Positions 1 to 13,454 of a stretch of DNA of 64,000 nucleotides are shown piece after piece. The stretch lies in assembly GCF_051020985.1 (NCBI RefSeq), contig NC_135001.1:13943896-14007895 (forward strand), in the 5' to 3' direction. The notes beneath the pieces were generated by a model that had not been told where the DNA came from, searched no databases, and saw nothing but the letters and a program-made list of their open reading frames with translations. Made by a program: the position numbers and the translations under genes. The stretch comes from Nomia melanderi. Lineage: Eukaryota > Arthropoda > Insecta > Hymenoptera > Halictidae. Each line of letters starts with the position of its first letter. The first letter of the stretch is position 1.

Positions 1-520
1 TACTCTTTAACTCTTGACTTGTAATCATTACGAAATGATATTACATTTAAATAATATGAAACGTTACAAACATAATTTTGGTTAAAAACATGTTCTTCAA
101 TAAACATAACTGAATATGCAGTTTTGATGCGTTTTCAATATATAAAAAAATACATTTATCTACATTATGTGGTTATTTTGTTTTTATAATCTTCATACCT
201 GTTTACCTTCGATAAAAGAAACAAATTACATGAATGTACACATAGAACTTAAAAAAAATCTTCATTATGTATTTACATGTGTGTATCCATAACATTTACA
301 GATATGCATTGAAAAACCTACATTATTTTCCTATTTTTTACAAAATAAAATCATACATCACATAATTTCAAATATTGAAATTCAATTATCCTTATGAGAA
401 ATAAATATATCTTTTTTCATTACATTTTGTAATATTTATATATATATATGTATATATATAAATCTTTTGATTTTAGAAATAAAGTAACAAGATTATTGCT
501 TAAAACGAATAACAACCTCC
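1..520. other. 3' flank of TAF1, AT-rich
   Basis: This stretch lies just downstream of the TAF1 stop codon in the direction of transcription, so it probably includes the TAF1 3' UTR. It is very AT-rich. I see no canonical AATAAA or ATTAAA signal on the minus strand (TTTATT or TTTAAT on the plus strand), so the cleavage site is either non-canonical or outside the window. No credible coding sequence is present; the short plus-strand open frame at 448-669 only mirrors the last TAF1 exon. Confidence 0.6.
436..461. repeat. TA dinucleotide microsatellite
   Basis: An almost pure TA run of about 26 bases, interrupted by one G, lies about 60 bases past the TAF1 stop codon. It is a likely length polymorphism within the presumed 3' UTR. 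Confidence 0.8.
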
Positions 521-3500
521 TTAGAACCACAAGTCACCACCTACGTCTTCTTCTGGTTGTGACAATTGTTGTGTTTTTTGTTTTTGCTGTGTACTGTTTT
601 CTGCCTCATCATCACTTTCTGATACAGCCAGATCATCTTGAATTTTATTTTCACTTTTTTCATCTCTAGCTGGTAAACCAGCCAGTAAGAAGTCCGAAGG
701 GTCGTAATTTGGATCGACATCCATGCTTTCATCTGTGATTAAGGAAAATATGATTTGTAAATTTAATTAATTTAATATTTTATTTCTTATATTACCTACC
801 TTGTTGAAGCAATTGTTGGTCCGCCATATAAAAACCGACATTACCCAATTGTACCATTGCTTCCGCCGCTTGTTGACTATCATCGTCTGCTAGTACTACT
901 CCGCCTTCGCGTACTTCATTCAGTTCAAGCGTTTCCATTTCCGCATGTTCAGATTGTTCATCTGTACCAAATGGAACTTCATCGAATTCATCTTCACTGG
1001 AGAATTGCAAATCTAAAATAAAACAATTGTGTCATATTTTGAAGCAAAAATAGTGTATAAATTCAATAATTAAATCCTAATGTTTGCGTTACCCTCTTCG
1101 AGAACATCTTTTTTCTTGGAATTTACACTTCTGCTACCATCACCTTCTAAATCTCCTTCTACATCTACAAAATCGAAGTCCTCTATATTCGATTTTCCAA
1201 ACGGATTCTCTGGAGAACTTGTTTGACTCTATAAAAGATAACAATCAATTAATTTAATTAATACAGTAATAAGATGAATTTGCAAATTTGATCGAATACA
1301 GAAGTACCCCTCTGAATTCCGGCTCCACAATAGTATAATTCTCTTCGTCGGCACCAAGCCAAGAAGGATCTATGTCTGCTTGTTCCATTGCACGTTTTTG
1401 AACTAATAATATATTATTTTCTAATTGTGTCAAGTGTTCATCGTACTGAAAAATATAAATTAATAATGATTATGACGTACAATTTAAATAAAGTATAGTA
1501 ATCATGCAAGTGAATATCTGTTTATCTACCTCATCTAAAGTTTCTTTACAAACTTTTACAAGCATCTCAGCTTTATTTGTATACACAGACTCTTTTCCAT
1601 TATATATTGTACAATTTTCCAAGATCTGTTCAATATCTCTGAGAAACTCATGTCGATTATGATATTTGTGTGCTAAATCAAAATAATTTAATCAATATCC
1701 TATGTATAATAAAGTTAATGCTGCTATATTTTTGTTAATAATGTAAACAAACTTACCAGACACTTTTTTCGATATAGTTTCTAAATCCATGGGTCTTTTT
1801 ATTACAGTATAATAATCCTTTACCAACTTTTTATTTACCGGTTTCAAGAATGGCCAAGCTTCTGTCATAGATTTCAGTTTATTATTAACAACATTATCCA
1901 AAATAAACGTTAAAGCAACTTGATCATTGTCATCAAGAAGGGGATTAATAGCTTTCTCTAATCTCATTAGACGATCCTCTTTTTCGCCAAGTCTTTCTAC
2001 ACAAGTTTCCAACATACGTTTAGCAGCCACAGTTAATGAACTTTTTGCTCCATTATACAATGTTGAGTTTTCTACGATTTGATTGACATCGGCCAAAAAC
2101 TCTTCTCGACTTTGATACTTTTTCAACCTTAAATTTTCACGTATAGTTTGTAAATCCATAGGTCTTTGAATAATCTTATAGTAATCAGGAACAGCCTAAT
2201 AAAGTTTGAGAATATATATTAAAAGTATAATTTTTAAAAAATAGTATGAAATTGATTCTATTAGAAATAAATTGTACTTTAGCATTAACAGGAAACAAGA
2301 AAGGCTGAACATCAGGTAAATCTCGCATTTCATTTAGAATGCTTTCTAGCATTGTAGACATAACAACAACAGGATCAGTTCTACGTCTATTAGCAGGCCT
2401 TTGTTGTCGCTTAAGATAATCACAGTGATCATCTCCAGTTGTTCTTCTTCGTTTCTTAGAGTTTACAGCTTCTTTAGGTACTTTTAATAATAATGTGCGT
2501 CTCTTCATTTCTTCAGCATGCTATATGAAGTAAAATTATGGAACAATATACTATACCATTAACACTGTTTAGAATTACTATATGTATTAAACAAGGTACC
2601 TTAATTAATTTAGACGACAATTTTACTTTAGTTCCATCTACATTAACAAGGTCTTGGTCATCTGTGTTAAGCTGCTTTTCAATTTCTTCTTCTTGTTCTT
2701 CAGTCATTGCAACATTTACCGGTGCTGTAGTTATACTGTTCTGGTACAATGGACAGGCTTTATTTGTACGCATATGACCTACATTACCACAAGCACCGCA
2801 TTTCAATTTAAGATCTGGTTTAAGTTTAGGTTTCTTACGTTTGGAAGGAGAAATTTCAGGTTTAGGATGTTTAGAAGCAGGAGATGTGGATTGGAAAGAG
2901 TTACAGAATGGAAGGATACTGCTGGATGATGTGGTGGTCGGGGTATTGGTATTACTACGGTCGAATATGTTATTTGATGACAAGTTATTTCCTGTCAGAG
3001 AACCACCCAGCATCCGTTCTCTTTCTTGATTCCGTTTAATTCTACGTAATTGTTCTTGAATTCTTCTTTTCTCTCTCTTCATTTCTTCTTTCTGCGCCTC
3101 GTCTAGAGTCGCGAACTGTTTGATAAATGCTTCATCCTTTGAGTTCCTAATTTTTATATATGTATCTATCACTGCCGGTTTTCTAACCAGTTCTACCCTT
3201 GTAAATTCTTTTCCTTCTGGATTTCTAAATGTTCGATAAATCTTAAGAACCCTACCCTGTTGTGCATTGAAGTTATTCACAGGACTATCTTCCTCATCAT
3301 CTTTCTTCTTTTCCTTACCCTTTTTGTCTTGTTCTTGAACTTCGCCCATCAACATTTTTCGTAACTCGTGTCGCTGTTGCTCTTCTCGTTCGAGAGACAA
3401 CTGAGTACTAGTTTTTTTATTAGAAAGCATGTTTTCTATGTTCTTACCCATTTCTTCTATATCGGAACTATCTTCTTCCGAGCTCTCACCCTCGTCTGTA

Positions 3501-6500
3501 CTTAACACCTCATTTGATGATAGTACACGATTTTGTAAATCAAATATTCTTTGACATTCCTCCTTATATCTTTCTTGATGTTCGGCAATAGAAAATCGAT
3601 TTCCTCGTGAGAATTTAGTCATACCTTCTTCCCCAGCCTTGGCTTTTTCAGTGGATAACGTTCTAACCACATCTATAACTTCCCATCGTGATAACTTTTT
3701 AATTTCTTCTTCGGGAACACCAAATTTACGAAGTAACGCTTTTGCGTTATTTAAAGATAGTCTCCTTAAATCTGCATCCGTTCCAGTAACGGTCCTCTTT
3801 GGTTGCGCTTCTTGTTCCTCCTAATTAATGTTTCAAAAGAAATATCGATTACAATAAAGACAATATATTTCAGATCTTTAAAACAGAATTACGAAATTTT
3901 TTAAACATGTAGCAATTACCTTGCTTATTGTTGGTTTATTTGGTACTCTGACATAAGAAAATCCTTCACCGCATCCTGTTGGATCTGCTGGTCCTGCTAG
4001 TTGCAACAAGCACTTGCCTTTCATAGCCTGAATGTATGCTCGAGTTGTATTCCAAGGTGCAACTTTTACTTCATCATCCATTTTTAATTGCATTTCTTCA
4101 TCATCATCATCTTGTGGAGTAAACAAGAATTTTTCACCATAACCTGCATCTTTCAATCTTTGTTCTGCGGCAATCATACTGAAATAAGCGCAACACTGTT
4201 CCGGAGATACCATTGCTCTTATTTCTTCCTCTGTTGGTAACCTAAAGTCTGGCTTTATGACCCACCAATTGGAATCCATTCCTAATATAAAAGAATTTAA
4301 GACATTCTTTCAACTTGTTATAATATGTTTTCAATTTATTATGATAAGTATATATATGGAAATGTATATATAAATACCGGTTCTCTTGAAATCTGCGCAT
4401 AGTTTCAAGCGTTTTCTAATACTACTTTCACTATGCGAAGGAAATGCCTTTTTAATGTCATCCATTCTAATACGTCGAGGAGTATCTCGAGATTTCCAAA
4501 ATAATCTGTATATGAATACTTGTAAAAAATCCCTAACGAAGTTGTTGGCTCTTTTAGAATTAGGACCGGGTACTTCATACAGTGGGCATTCTTGTCCAGC
4601 TACAAATAAAGCATCCACTTCTCTAATATAATATTGTTGCCTGCATAAAAATATTCGTTATATTAGATTATAATTGCAAAATCAAAATGTAAGTATAATT
4701 ATAATACCTTGTTCTGATGACTAAGAAATCTGTCTCTGGAATTTTATGTTCATAGATTGGTGCTCTGTACATGTTATTTTCAATTGCTTGTATACTTTGA
4801 CCAGGTGTTAAAATTCCAAGGAATGGACTGGTATGCGCATATGCAGTTTCACCATATTTATACTTCTGTGGTCCTTGATCTTTACCCGCCTTTCTTTTAT
4901 AATAATTTTTCACTTTAGAGCACATGCCTACTTGATTCATTAAAGGTGGATGTTCTTCAGAGAATTCAATGAGTACCACTTCACCATCTTTACCACTTAA
5001 ATCTTCAGGTGTTCTCATAAAGAAGACATCACCTCCACCAGATGCAATTCTTTCTTGCTCTCTTTGCTAGTTTACAAGAAAAATTAAATATGCCACATTT
5101 TTTTATGTAACAAATAATGAAAAAAAAGATCTTAAATGCATGAAAGTAATAAACAATACACACTTTAGCTTTCTTCTTGATGTGTTTCACCAAAGGCAAA
5201 ACGGAATGAGGTCCAGGATGTGCAAGTGGACCATGACTAAATCTTCTTAAAGGTGGTCTATGGAAGTTTCGAAGTCGCATTTGTCCCATATGAGTTTGTA
5301 CAAATGGAACACGCAATTCTACCACAGGTGTACTATGCTGTATTAAGTTTCCACCTCCAACCTTCAATCGTAATGTTGTTTCTGATGACCGTGGCATATA
5401 ATATCTAAAAACCAAGGGAATTATCAGATTTTGTTTATAATATAAAATAATATTTAGTGTTCTAATATAAACTTACGTATCATTCGAAATATTGAATGGA
5501 TCTCTGTCTGGTGATTTTGGCGGTGGAGGCGGCGTATCTTCTTCCAAGACATTAATCACTCCAGCTTTCCCAAGTAACAATTTGCTTTTTTTAACATGTG
5601 GATGTGGTATCTTTACTTTTGGTTGAGGGCCATTATCTTTATGAAGCAGTGCAGGGTCTATGTCGTCAGGAATACCAAGAACAATATTTTCGTCGTTTGG
5701 ATCTAACGTAAGAATTTTAGGCTTTGGTATCTTTCTCATGTTTTCGGGATCCCAAATTACTTCCTCTTCCCAAAGTCCATATACCAATTCTTCGTTTTCT
5801 ACAGGAAAAATAGAATACCAAGTATCATCATAATTTTCTTCCCGTGTCTGTTGTTGATTTCCCTTATTTATATTCCTGTTGAAATTTCATAAAGCAAGTA
5901 AATATGATAAATGATGTAAATAATATTGTACTTTCAAACTGTGTCGAAAATTAAATTCTATTCCTTACATTTTATTTTTCTGACTCTGCATGTGTAAAGG
6001 TGTGGTAATTTGTGAAGTAGCTAATCGAACGTTTGCAGCAACTGGAACTGGTGCACCTTTTCCTGGTTGACTAAATGCTTGAGCAGTTCTATTTCCACTA
6101 GATGGTACCCAGCCAGCTGCATTATTTTTACTATTCAGTTTCTGTAACACCTTAGAATAGATTTAGGTCCTTAGTTAGAAGGTCCCGCATAAGATTTAGC
6201 ACAATACTTTGTATCCAAATAATATTACATACTTTGTGTTTTATGTCATCACCATTCCAGATGACATCATCTTCCCAATGTAATTGTGACACCATTAAAA
6301 ATGCATCATCAGAAAATTCTTCATCTCTATCTTTATCATTCTGCTCCTCTGTCTATTAGAAACACAATAACAACACTTTCTATGATAAATTGAACTTCTC
6401 GAATAATCTAATATAATATTTCTAGCATATGTAATTCTGTACCTTGTCTGTCAGCTTAAATCCATAATTAAAACCATCTCCAGTTTCTGGCACTTGAAGC

Positions 6501-7669
6501 ATGTCATACCAAAGCTGTGCAGGTCCGAACCGCCAATCTGCTACTTTTGGTCCCATATCTCCATTTTCTCCGGTTTCACCTGTTTTACCAGTTTGTTCTT
6601 TGTCTTCTACTGGTAACAGTAACTTATTTTCATCATCAGAACAACACACATCTGGAGTTGGATCTGGACCATAATTCATTACCCAACCCTAATACAATAA
6701 TTTTATAATAAAATGTAAACCTACTATTATTTTCAAATTAAATTATAATACATGCTGTATGCTTGTTATATACCTTAAATTTTGGTTTTTTCTCATCTTG
6801 ATCAGAACCAGAATCCGAGTCTCTAACATCGTGATGACGTTTTTTTTTCCGCCGTTTCTTAACACCCCTCCATATTTGTGGAAGACTGCTAGGCTTCCCT
6901 GGACCAAATAGTCTTGAAAATCTTAATACTTTATTAGCACGAAAGTCAGGAAATAATTCAGCAACATCAACATTAGAATATTTTGATGGCAGCATAGATG
7001 CAAGAGGTGTTTCTAATTTCCTTTGCCGTGCAGCTTCCGCCTCTTCTGCTGTAAGTGCTTCCTTTTCTTCTGGTACTGGAGGAGGAGGCATTAATTGTGT
7101 ATCAGATTTGTTAATAACTTCTTCGTCATCAGCATCATAATCATTTTCTTTTTCACTTCTTCGTTCAAATGTATCTTGCTTATCTAGATACAAAAGTAAT
7201 ACATGACAATAAATTCATGAATTAACATTGTATATTCGTATAATTTGATCATATAAATATTATATAAAATAAAATAAATAATTTTTAATCTTTAACATAT
7301 TAAATAATCATCATACTTACTATTTTCCTCATTTAGATCATCTGCTAATTCATTTATATCAGAGAAATCAAGAGCACTGGGTGACTTTTCGACATAATTT
7401 GTATCCTTCTCGTTTATAGTTTCTGTTTCCTCTAAAAGTTTATCATCTTGTTCATTATCCTTTTCATCGGTGGTATTTTCATTAGGCATCATTTCTCGAA
7501 TTAACGAGCTTAAGCCAAGACGACTAAGCGAAGCCAAATGTTGTTTAGCTTCTGGATCAAGAATATCATCTTCCAATTGGCCATTGTCATCAATGTTGCC
7601 AAAAAGGAAACCAGTCATATTGATTCCAGACATTAAATCCTTATCACTTTCTTCCTCGGAATTAGCCAT
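521..7669 (-). CDS. TAF1: TFIID subunit 1 (TAF1), complete, 18 coding exons
   Basis: TAF1 is the largest subunit and scaffold of the nuclear general transcription factor TFIID; it binds TBP, core promoter DNA and acetylated histones. Coding exons in transcription order: 7669-7321, 7183-6774, 6688-6443, 6352-6233, 6150-5969, 5875-5477, 5404-5164, 5066-4708, 4640-4378, 4281-3920, 3820-2600, 2520-2278, 2195-1757, 1672-1530, 1445-1308, 1228-1093, 1012-800, 732-521. All introns are GT-AG, phases match, and the total is 5,676 nt (1,891 aa plus TAA), close to the family's usual length. Visible domains: TBP-inhibiting N terminus with LTG/MTG-F-LFGNID-type motif (about 10-80); conserved FRLFGPGK-like block with basic tail (exon 2); the DUF3591/HAT-like core (about 550-980), including a winged helix in exon 9; a zinc knuckle C-x2-C-x4-H-x6-C (about 1317-1335); tandem bromodomains with acetyl-lysine Asn at about 1513 and 1636, each in a YNG motif; then an acidic Asp/Glu-rich tail. 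The start is the first Met of an acidic N terminus resembling other TAF1 proteins. Exon borders were read by eye. Confidence 0.96.
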
Positions 7670-8230
7670 TTTATATTATTAAAATGTCAAACGGATTAAT
7701 ATATCAGTAATTTATTTAATAAAATTATCCTGTCTGAATGCACAGTAGATCACCATCGACAATACATATCAATTTCGTAGCTTTAATAGCGAATATATCA
7801 AAATATCACATACATATATGTTTATTTACGGTATCTCATATTTATAAATGCTTTATATTTACAATTACTATTATTATATACAAAGCTCTGTTAATTACAA
7901 AGTTACAGTAAGTTAACGTTTTGTTTACGTAAACCTCAACCATTTGCCATGTTCTCGAACATGACAATACATAGATAGGATACTATACCCACGTTTAATG
8001 TCTGTGCACGAAACACACAGTTATCCATGGTACCTACCTATATAGATACTTCTCCTACCCAAGGGACACTATGAACAATAATATTGCCATCTATGTTGCA
8101 ATATTCTATGACACAAAATGTTATAGTACTAGAAAGAGTTGAAAAGGGCACCATTTGGGCTAGTGACTATTTGGTACCACGTGAAAGGGAGGGAAAGGGA
8201 TAATTATGACCGCCACTGTTAAACTATAAT
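7670..8230. other. TAF1 upstream region (5' UTR and promoter presumed)
   Basis: This is the segment immediately upstream of the TAF1 start codon on the minus strand. It must contain the TAF1 5' UTR and core promoter if the first coding exon is also in the first transcribed exon. I see no open frame of note. A CACGTG E-box lies within 8178-8185, and the 8130-8215 part is richer in G than its AT-rich surroundings. No TATA box can be assigned with confidence. Confidence 0.4.
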
Positions 8231-9333
8231 AAAAGAAAATATATTTTATGTTGTTTGTTTACAATAAACGAGATCAATTTTGTAATATATTTTTACATCT
8301 ATATCTTAAGGATCATAAATGAACAAATGAAAGGAATAAATTAATTTATCTTTTATTATATTTAAAATATTTATTAATAAATATTTAGTATATTAAATCT
8401 AAAACTATGATAATATGTAATATTTAATATTAAGTACGTACTTTATAATATTACGTTAACATTCAAAGAAAATCTACAGTAATAACAACTAATAATTTCA
8501 TGTAGAAAAGATAAGACACAATTTATTTTTGTTCATATACAAAGTAATATTAATTTTATGAAAGGTAAAAGTAAGTGTAATGTTAATACTAAGATTGAGT
8601 TATAAAATGTAAAACAAATTTTTATGAATGTTTTAGATATAGCTACATTATTAAATATTAATAATGCTTTTTATCATTTTCCTACCTATACACTGTTGTA
8701 AGAAATGAAAATACCTAAAAAAGATGAAATTTATTACGTCAATATGAGACTTTACATTGTAGCCATTCATGAAAACCATTTACAAAGAATTTCATATTTT
8801 GTAATATACATGTATTTGTATAATGTAGATGTTTTTTGTTCTATGTGGGGCAAATGCAAGAGACAAGTGATGTGTCTCAATTTCTGTTGTATCGCTAACA
8901 ATAACAGAGCAGTAAGCCTGTATTTCAGTATTTTCAATCAAATTATCAATCATAATAGAAAAAATGTTTTACAATGTTTCTAGAATTTATCAATCTTGTG
9001 ACTGGATAAAGGCAAAATATAACCAAACACTCTGCATGATAATATAGTGCGAAAAATATAAAAAAATTTTTAAATCATCTTATGATATGAGATGATACAG
9101 AAGAATATATGTATGTAGATTACTATTCAGATGAAGCGAACAACTGATTTAAAATGCATATTAATATTAGGTTTGGTATGTAAAAGTGTAAACAACTTTT
9201 TCACATTATATTATAAAACAAAGTAGTTTGTTGTATTAGGAAAGATAAAAAATAATTCACGTTTTCTTTTTCGAAGTAAGCACTGGAACAGAAGTTTCTT
9301 TTTACTTAAACTATTGAAGGACAATCTTAAATC
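8231..9333. other. AT-rich region downstream of SUMO
   Basis: This lies between the SUMO stop codon and the TAF1 upstream region. On the minus strand it probably starts with the SUMO 3' UTR; several AATAAA-type signals occur (as TTTATT at about 8352, 8370 and 8522), but in such AT-rich sequence I cannot choose between them. The plus-strand open frame at 8705-8983 has no recognisable domain, ordinary background composition and no supporting splice or start context, so I do not call it a gene. Confidence 0.5.
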
Positions 9334-9865
9334 TCAACACAATCCTCCTGTCTGTTGCTGATAAACTTCTATTGTGTCTCCTTCTTCCATTTCAAGTGTT
9401 GTTGGTGTATCTAATTCATTTATGGGTTGACCATCAAATCTAAATCTTACTGCTGCAATCGCTAAACCCTGTTAAAATATAAGTTAATTGTAATAAAAAC
9501 ACATGAACTTTAATCTCTATTTTTCACATGCAATAAGAATGTGCGAATAAAAGAAGAAATGTTATATTTTTGATACTTTTATTAAGAATGAAATGGTACA
9601 ATGTCAAATTGCCTAATATCAGAGAATAATAATAAATCATATAAAACTCACCACACGATCACAATAAGCATTCATTAATTTCCTGAGTGGTGTGTGCTTT
9701 TTAATTTTAAATTGAACTACTGCACTGTCTTGTCCCAATACTTTTAAATTTATGTGTTCCGATTCTGTTTTAGTTTCCTGTAAAAACGTACATTCTTCAA
9801 TTATCATTCATCGTTGCAGTATCGGCTTTGAGGTTACAAAGCGTTACCTTCTTTTCGTCAGACAT
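9334..9865 (-). CDS. SUMO: SUMO (small ubiquitin-like modifier, smt3 orthologue)
   Basis: SUMO is attached through its C-terminal diglycine to lysines of target proteins by the E1 Aos1/Uba2, the E2 Ubc9 and E3 ligases, mainly in the nucleus. Three coding exons in transcription order: 9865-9848, 9777-9652, 9468-9334; introns of 70 and 183 bp have GT-AG borders and keep phase 0. The product is 92 residues, the normal length. It begins MSDEKK, has a beta-grasp fold of the SUMO type (INLKVLGQD strand, KIKKHTPLRKLMNAY helix region, RFRFDGQPIN strand, LEMEEGDTIEVYQQQTGG end) and finishes GG-LC. A SUMO protease must remove the last two residues (91-92) to expose Gly90. The helix-to-strand segment reads CDRVGLAIAAV, somewhat different from the AGLSMQVV-type segment of Drosophila smt3. 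The gene lies upstream of TAF1 in the same orientation with about 1.7 kb between coding regions. Confidence 0.96.
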
Positions 9866-12600
9866 GTTTACAGTTTATAACGAATTTTCTGTTATGTCAA
9901 TAATTAATAATAGTATTGCTGTAAATTAAATGTCAGACTACACACCGGACTACCAGTAATCCTTACAAACAAACGCTTAAACGAGCAACTCACAATAATC
10001 CCGCTCCTGCCTTTATAGCTATAATCACAACGTTTCCATCTTACACAAGTAGCATAGTATCATAGAAAGTTATTGGTATACACGCATTTTAAAAACCTAA
10101 CATGATGGTGATTAATAAACTCTTCTAGGGAATTTTATTTTTTTGCTTGGCACATGGTTGTCTGGGATTGGATTGTAATTTAGTGAAATATAAGTGTCAA
10201 ATTTTATTCTATTACCGTGTCATATGAATGTGCTTTTAAAATAGTGTAGTATTATATTATTACATCAATTAAAAACGAATTTCAAAAATACTTCATATAT
10301 AAATTTTAAATTTATAAATACATTCATAGATACATAGCATGTTTAGTCGCGTTCAAAGACAAATAATAATTAATTTAGAATTGCTAGAGTTTTAAATTTA
10401 TTTTCAAGAAGGCAGTCTATGTTTATAATAGGAGTGTATAATTGGGAAATCAAGAGCTCCATAGTGACTTTCTCCTTAAGGAGAGTTACCCTCTCCATAC
10501 TGCTTTTATCTGTTTGTATTTAACACTACATAGATCTGCTCTCATATATAACACAGGCAGCTCCAAGAGTAGTGGTAAGCAGTGTGGAAACGCAGCTTGC
10601 GAGTTACTAACGTGAGGGGAGTAAGTTAGGTATCTCTAGTCTATGAGAAGAATGAAAAATATTTGAAACTGAGGCATTATTTACGACAGAAAATATATAC
10701 GATAGAAAACAAATTTCTGTATAATTCCGTTTCATTTCGTCGTATTCGATTTTGCTTCCGTCCTTTGTGGTTACCGTACGCCAATAATGACCATGCGTCG
10801 AAAGCACGAACATCGTGAGTGGAAGAGTCTCCTTACCGCTGTGCACTTGTAAACCTCTGGTCGCTTTGGCTACCGTGAAAGCAGACTGTAGCTTCGTGTG
10901 TTAGAAGTTTTGAGCATGGCAACATTGTAACGGATACGTTTGTACCTATATTGTTTTACCATATTTACTACCTGGTCAGCTTCGATCATTTTGCCTGATG
11001 TAGTTTCTTTATTGACCGGTTTCTAGGTATAGAGGGCAGAGCAAAATCTCCGATTTCTTACACAATCGGTAATTTAGAACATGTGACACCATAAGCTTGC
11101 AATGTCTATCTTATACCTCGTCTGTGGTAAAACACATGTAGCAGAAATGAAGTATATAGCTAATTCAATTTCTATTAACAAGCCTAAAATCTTGTACTAT
11201 CGGTAATATCGAGTGCGACACCGAAATGGTACAATGGTACCAAGTTGCAACGTCTGTACGTATCTTAAGCTGCGTATCCCTTCCTTATCAACTGTACAGT
11301 TGTGTTGATATAATGTTTCCGACGTTACCTACTGGACTTAAACTTTTATGCTTGGAATCATATTTCGAAGAATGCATGTGAGTATCGTGTTTCGAATGTG
11401 AAAAGAAGAAATATTTTGTTAATAAAGAGACTAAGTCTGAAAAATGGAAGAATATATGTTTACGAGGGAATAAATAATTTAATTTTGTCATTTTTGAAAA
11501 ATGTATCCAGATTAATGTGGTATACATTAAAAAGAAGAAACAATAATAGAGATATCATTAGAAAGTCTCGTCATTTATTTCATGAAACATTTTTTCACTT
11601 CTCTCTGCTTGAATTGTTATTTGTTATCCGACTCTATTCATATCAATGCATTTATCATGATATGTAACCTATACACGGCGATCAATGCCTAGGGCAGGAG
11701 CATTTGTAGCAGTCAAAAACCCGATAACAGCGCGTTGTTTGAGTCGCATGTTCGAAAGATACTATATTCTACCAACGGTCACCTGGAATTAGATGGTGCT
11801 CATAAGTTCAAGGTTGTGTATAATGGAGGGGATATACTAGTACTCACTACAGAAAGCAAAAGTACAGCACAGCGGGAGAAACTCATTAATCCTTCTCCGT
11901 AAATATGGCGCATCAGATATTTGTGACTACTGCAATTGTATATTTCACATGAAGAAACTGAAATTAACACTATGGACATTATCGTTTAAAGTTATAAGAC
12001 ATGACTAGATTGCGAATTTTTATTATACAAAATACATGTACACATAAAAACATATAAAGTATTCAAAGTATTATATATAATTAGATTTTTATAATTATTA
12101 TTAATCTATTATTATTATTCTTATTACTATTAATCTAATTATGATTACAAATGATAAAAAATTTGAATTTGTATAAGGATCCGCAATGTAGACATGACGT
12201 TGCGTTTAATAACTCAGTGACTCTTTTTATGTAATGAATGGTAGATGGCGAATCGTTGACGAATTCGGACTCTTTTACGCGAAGAGTGAAAGGAAACTTA
12301 CTTATTTATTCAATAAAAGTTTGGAACAATGCAGTTTCTATTAATTCACAAACGTAAATATTTTTATAAATATATTTATTATATAAAGTGGAGACCCCTG
12401 CAGGTGGATAGAAATTGAATTCCACCGACCTCCCTTCCTAATTCTAAGTCTTATGTTCAACGCACTTATTACTATCGCGCTTAGTAATACTCTCACGGCG
12501 GCTGTTTTCTTTCTTGAGCCTGAAATGAAGTATCCCTCAGCGGACGATCGATGTCTTCTTTCGCACGCTTAATTCTAACTTAGTTTACTTAACGAATAAC
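9866..12600. other. Intergenic, no gene seen
   Basis: The first few hundred bases must hold the SUMO promoter and 5' UTR; I can assign no specific element there. The rest has no open frame with a recognisable product. The minus-strand frame at 10607-10846 and the overlapping pair around 11288-11667 have no domain or splice support. A short dispersed-repeat fragment lies at 11938-12004 (family D), and there is an ATT-rich low-complexity patch at about 12070-12135. Confidence 0.5.
11938..12004 (+). repeat. Dispersed repeat family D, short copy
   Basis: This 67-base segment aligns without obvious gaps to 14523-14589 in the same orientation. Both contain TGAAATTAACACTAT and GTTATAAGA blocks and differ at only a handful of positions. 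Nothing in it is coding. It is a decayed copy of an unknown element. Confidence 0.6.
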
Positions 12601-12850
12601 TTAACCCCTTGCCGTACAACGACGAGTGAGACTCGCGATGAAGATTTCTAGACCAATTTAACAACAATCAATGTTGTTCATTATTTACGGATCAAAACTA
12701 ATAACTATTTTGCTATTATCAATTTATTATCTTCAAATGAAATTTCCACTTCATGTAGAACAGAAAATTTTGGTGCATTTCTTCCATATTGTTGATAGTA
12801 AAATATTACACGAGCTTAGTAGCGAAAGTAAATAGTATGCCAAGGGGATA
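12601..12850 (+). mobile_element. TTAA-bounded element family B, decayed copy
   Basis: The left end is TTAACCCCTTGCCGTA. Near 12837-12852 the sequence ATGCCAAGGGGATAAAC is close to its reverse complement, which suggests a miniature inverted-repeat element of about 250 bp. TTAA at the boundary and CCC at the start of the terminal repeat are typical of piggyBac-type insertions; that assignment is inference. The copy has no coding capacity. Compare the better preserved copy at 34113-34363. Confidence 0.45.
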
Positions 12851-13212
12851 AACTATACAATCATCGCAGTGGTAAAGGGGGTGACTCAAGGAAGGAGTCC
12901 TTGATTCGAGTATGAGACGAATCAGAGAAGTAGTCTCTGATTCAACAAGAGCGAAATGAGGGGATACAATATGCCGAACAATTATCGGGTCAAGAAGCAA
13001 AGGGGGCGAATCAAGAAAAAAGTTCTTGATTCTTTCTGAATGCGTTAATTAAATTAAAGAATAATTGTTCAGCATATTTTTACATGGATCATACAATTTC
13101 GCAGCTGATCAGCCCAGCACGATCCTCGATAGGAACTCTCTATCGGCGATAATGCTGGTTTCCAGGTCCACCATGAGGAGGTTGCTGCGAGGGACTTATT
13201 TGTATTTACGAA

Positions 13213-13300
13213 TTAACCCTTTGTTCTTTTATTTGTTTCTCAATCACGATCGATACAATTATTTTGGCATTAATCATTTACTGGAAAGGAGGGATTGCTC
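13213..13300 (+). mobile_element. TTAA family B, left-end fragment
   Basis: It begins TTAACCCTTTG and aligns over about 70 bases with the left part of the copy starting at 31209; both share the blocks TTTCTCAA, ATCGATACAA and CATTAAT. No matching right end is clear before the next copy, so this is a truncated end. Confidence 0.45.
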
Positions 13301-13454
13301 GATGCACTCCGACTGTTCTGCTGTCATAATTGGTTTCCCACCGAAATACACGGTCAGAAGCGACCTCCAAATGCTCTTCTTTCATAAAACAAAGTATAGT
13401 TTGATTTTTTCAACGTTTTGTATAGACTATTTCCCGAATCTATAATTTAGAAGA

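Noticed and set aside
8705..8983. 92-codon plus-strand frame downstream of SUMO
   Set aside because: No domain, AT-rich chance composition, and it lies antisense to the probable SUMO 3' UTR.
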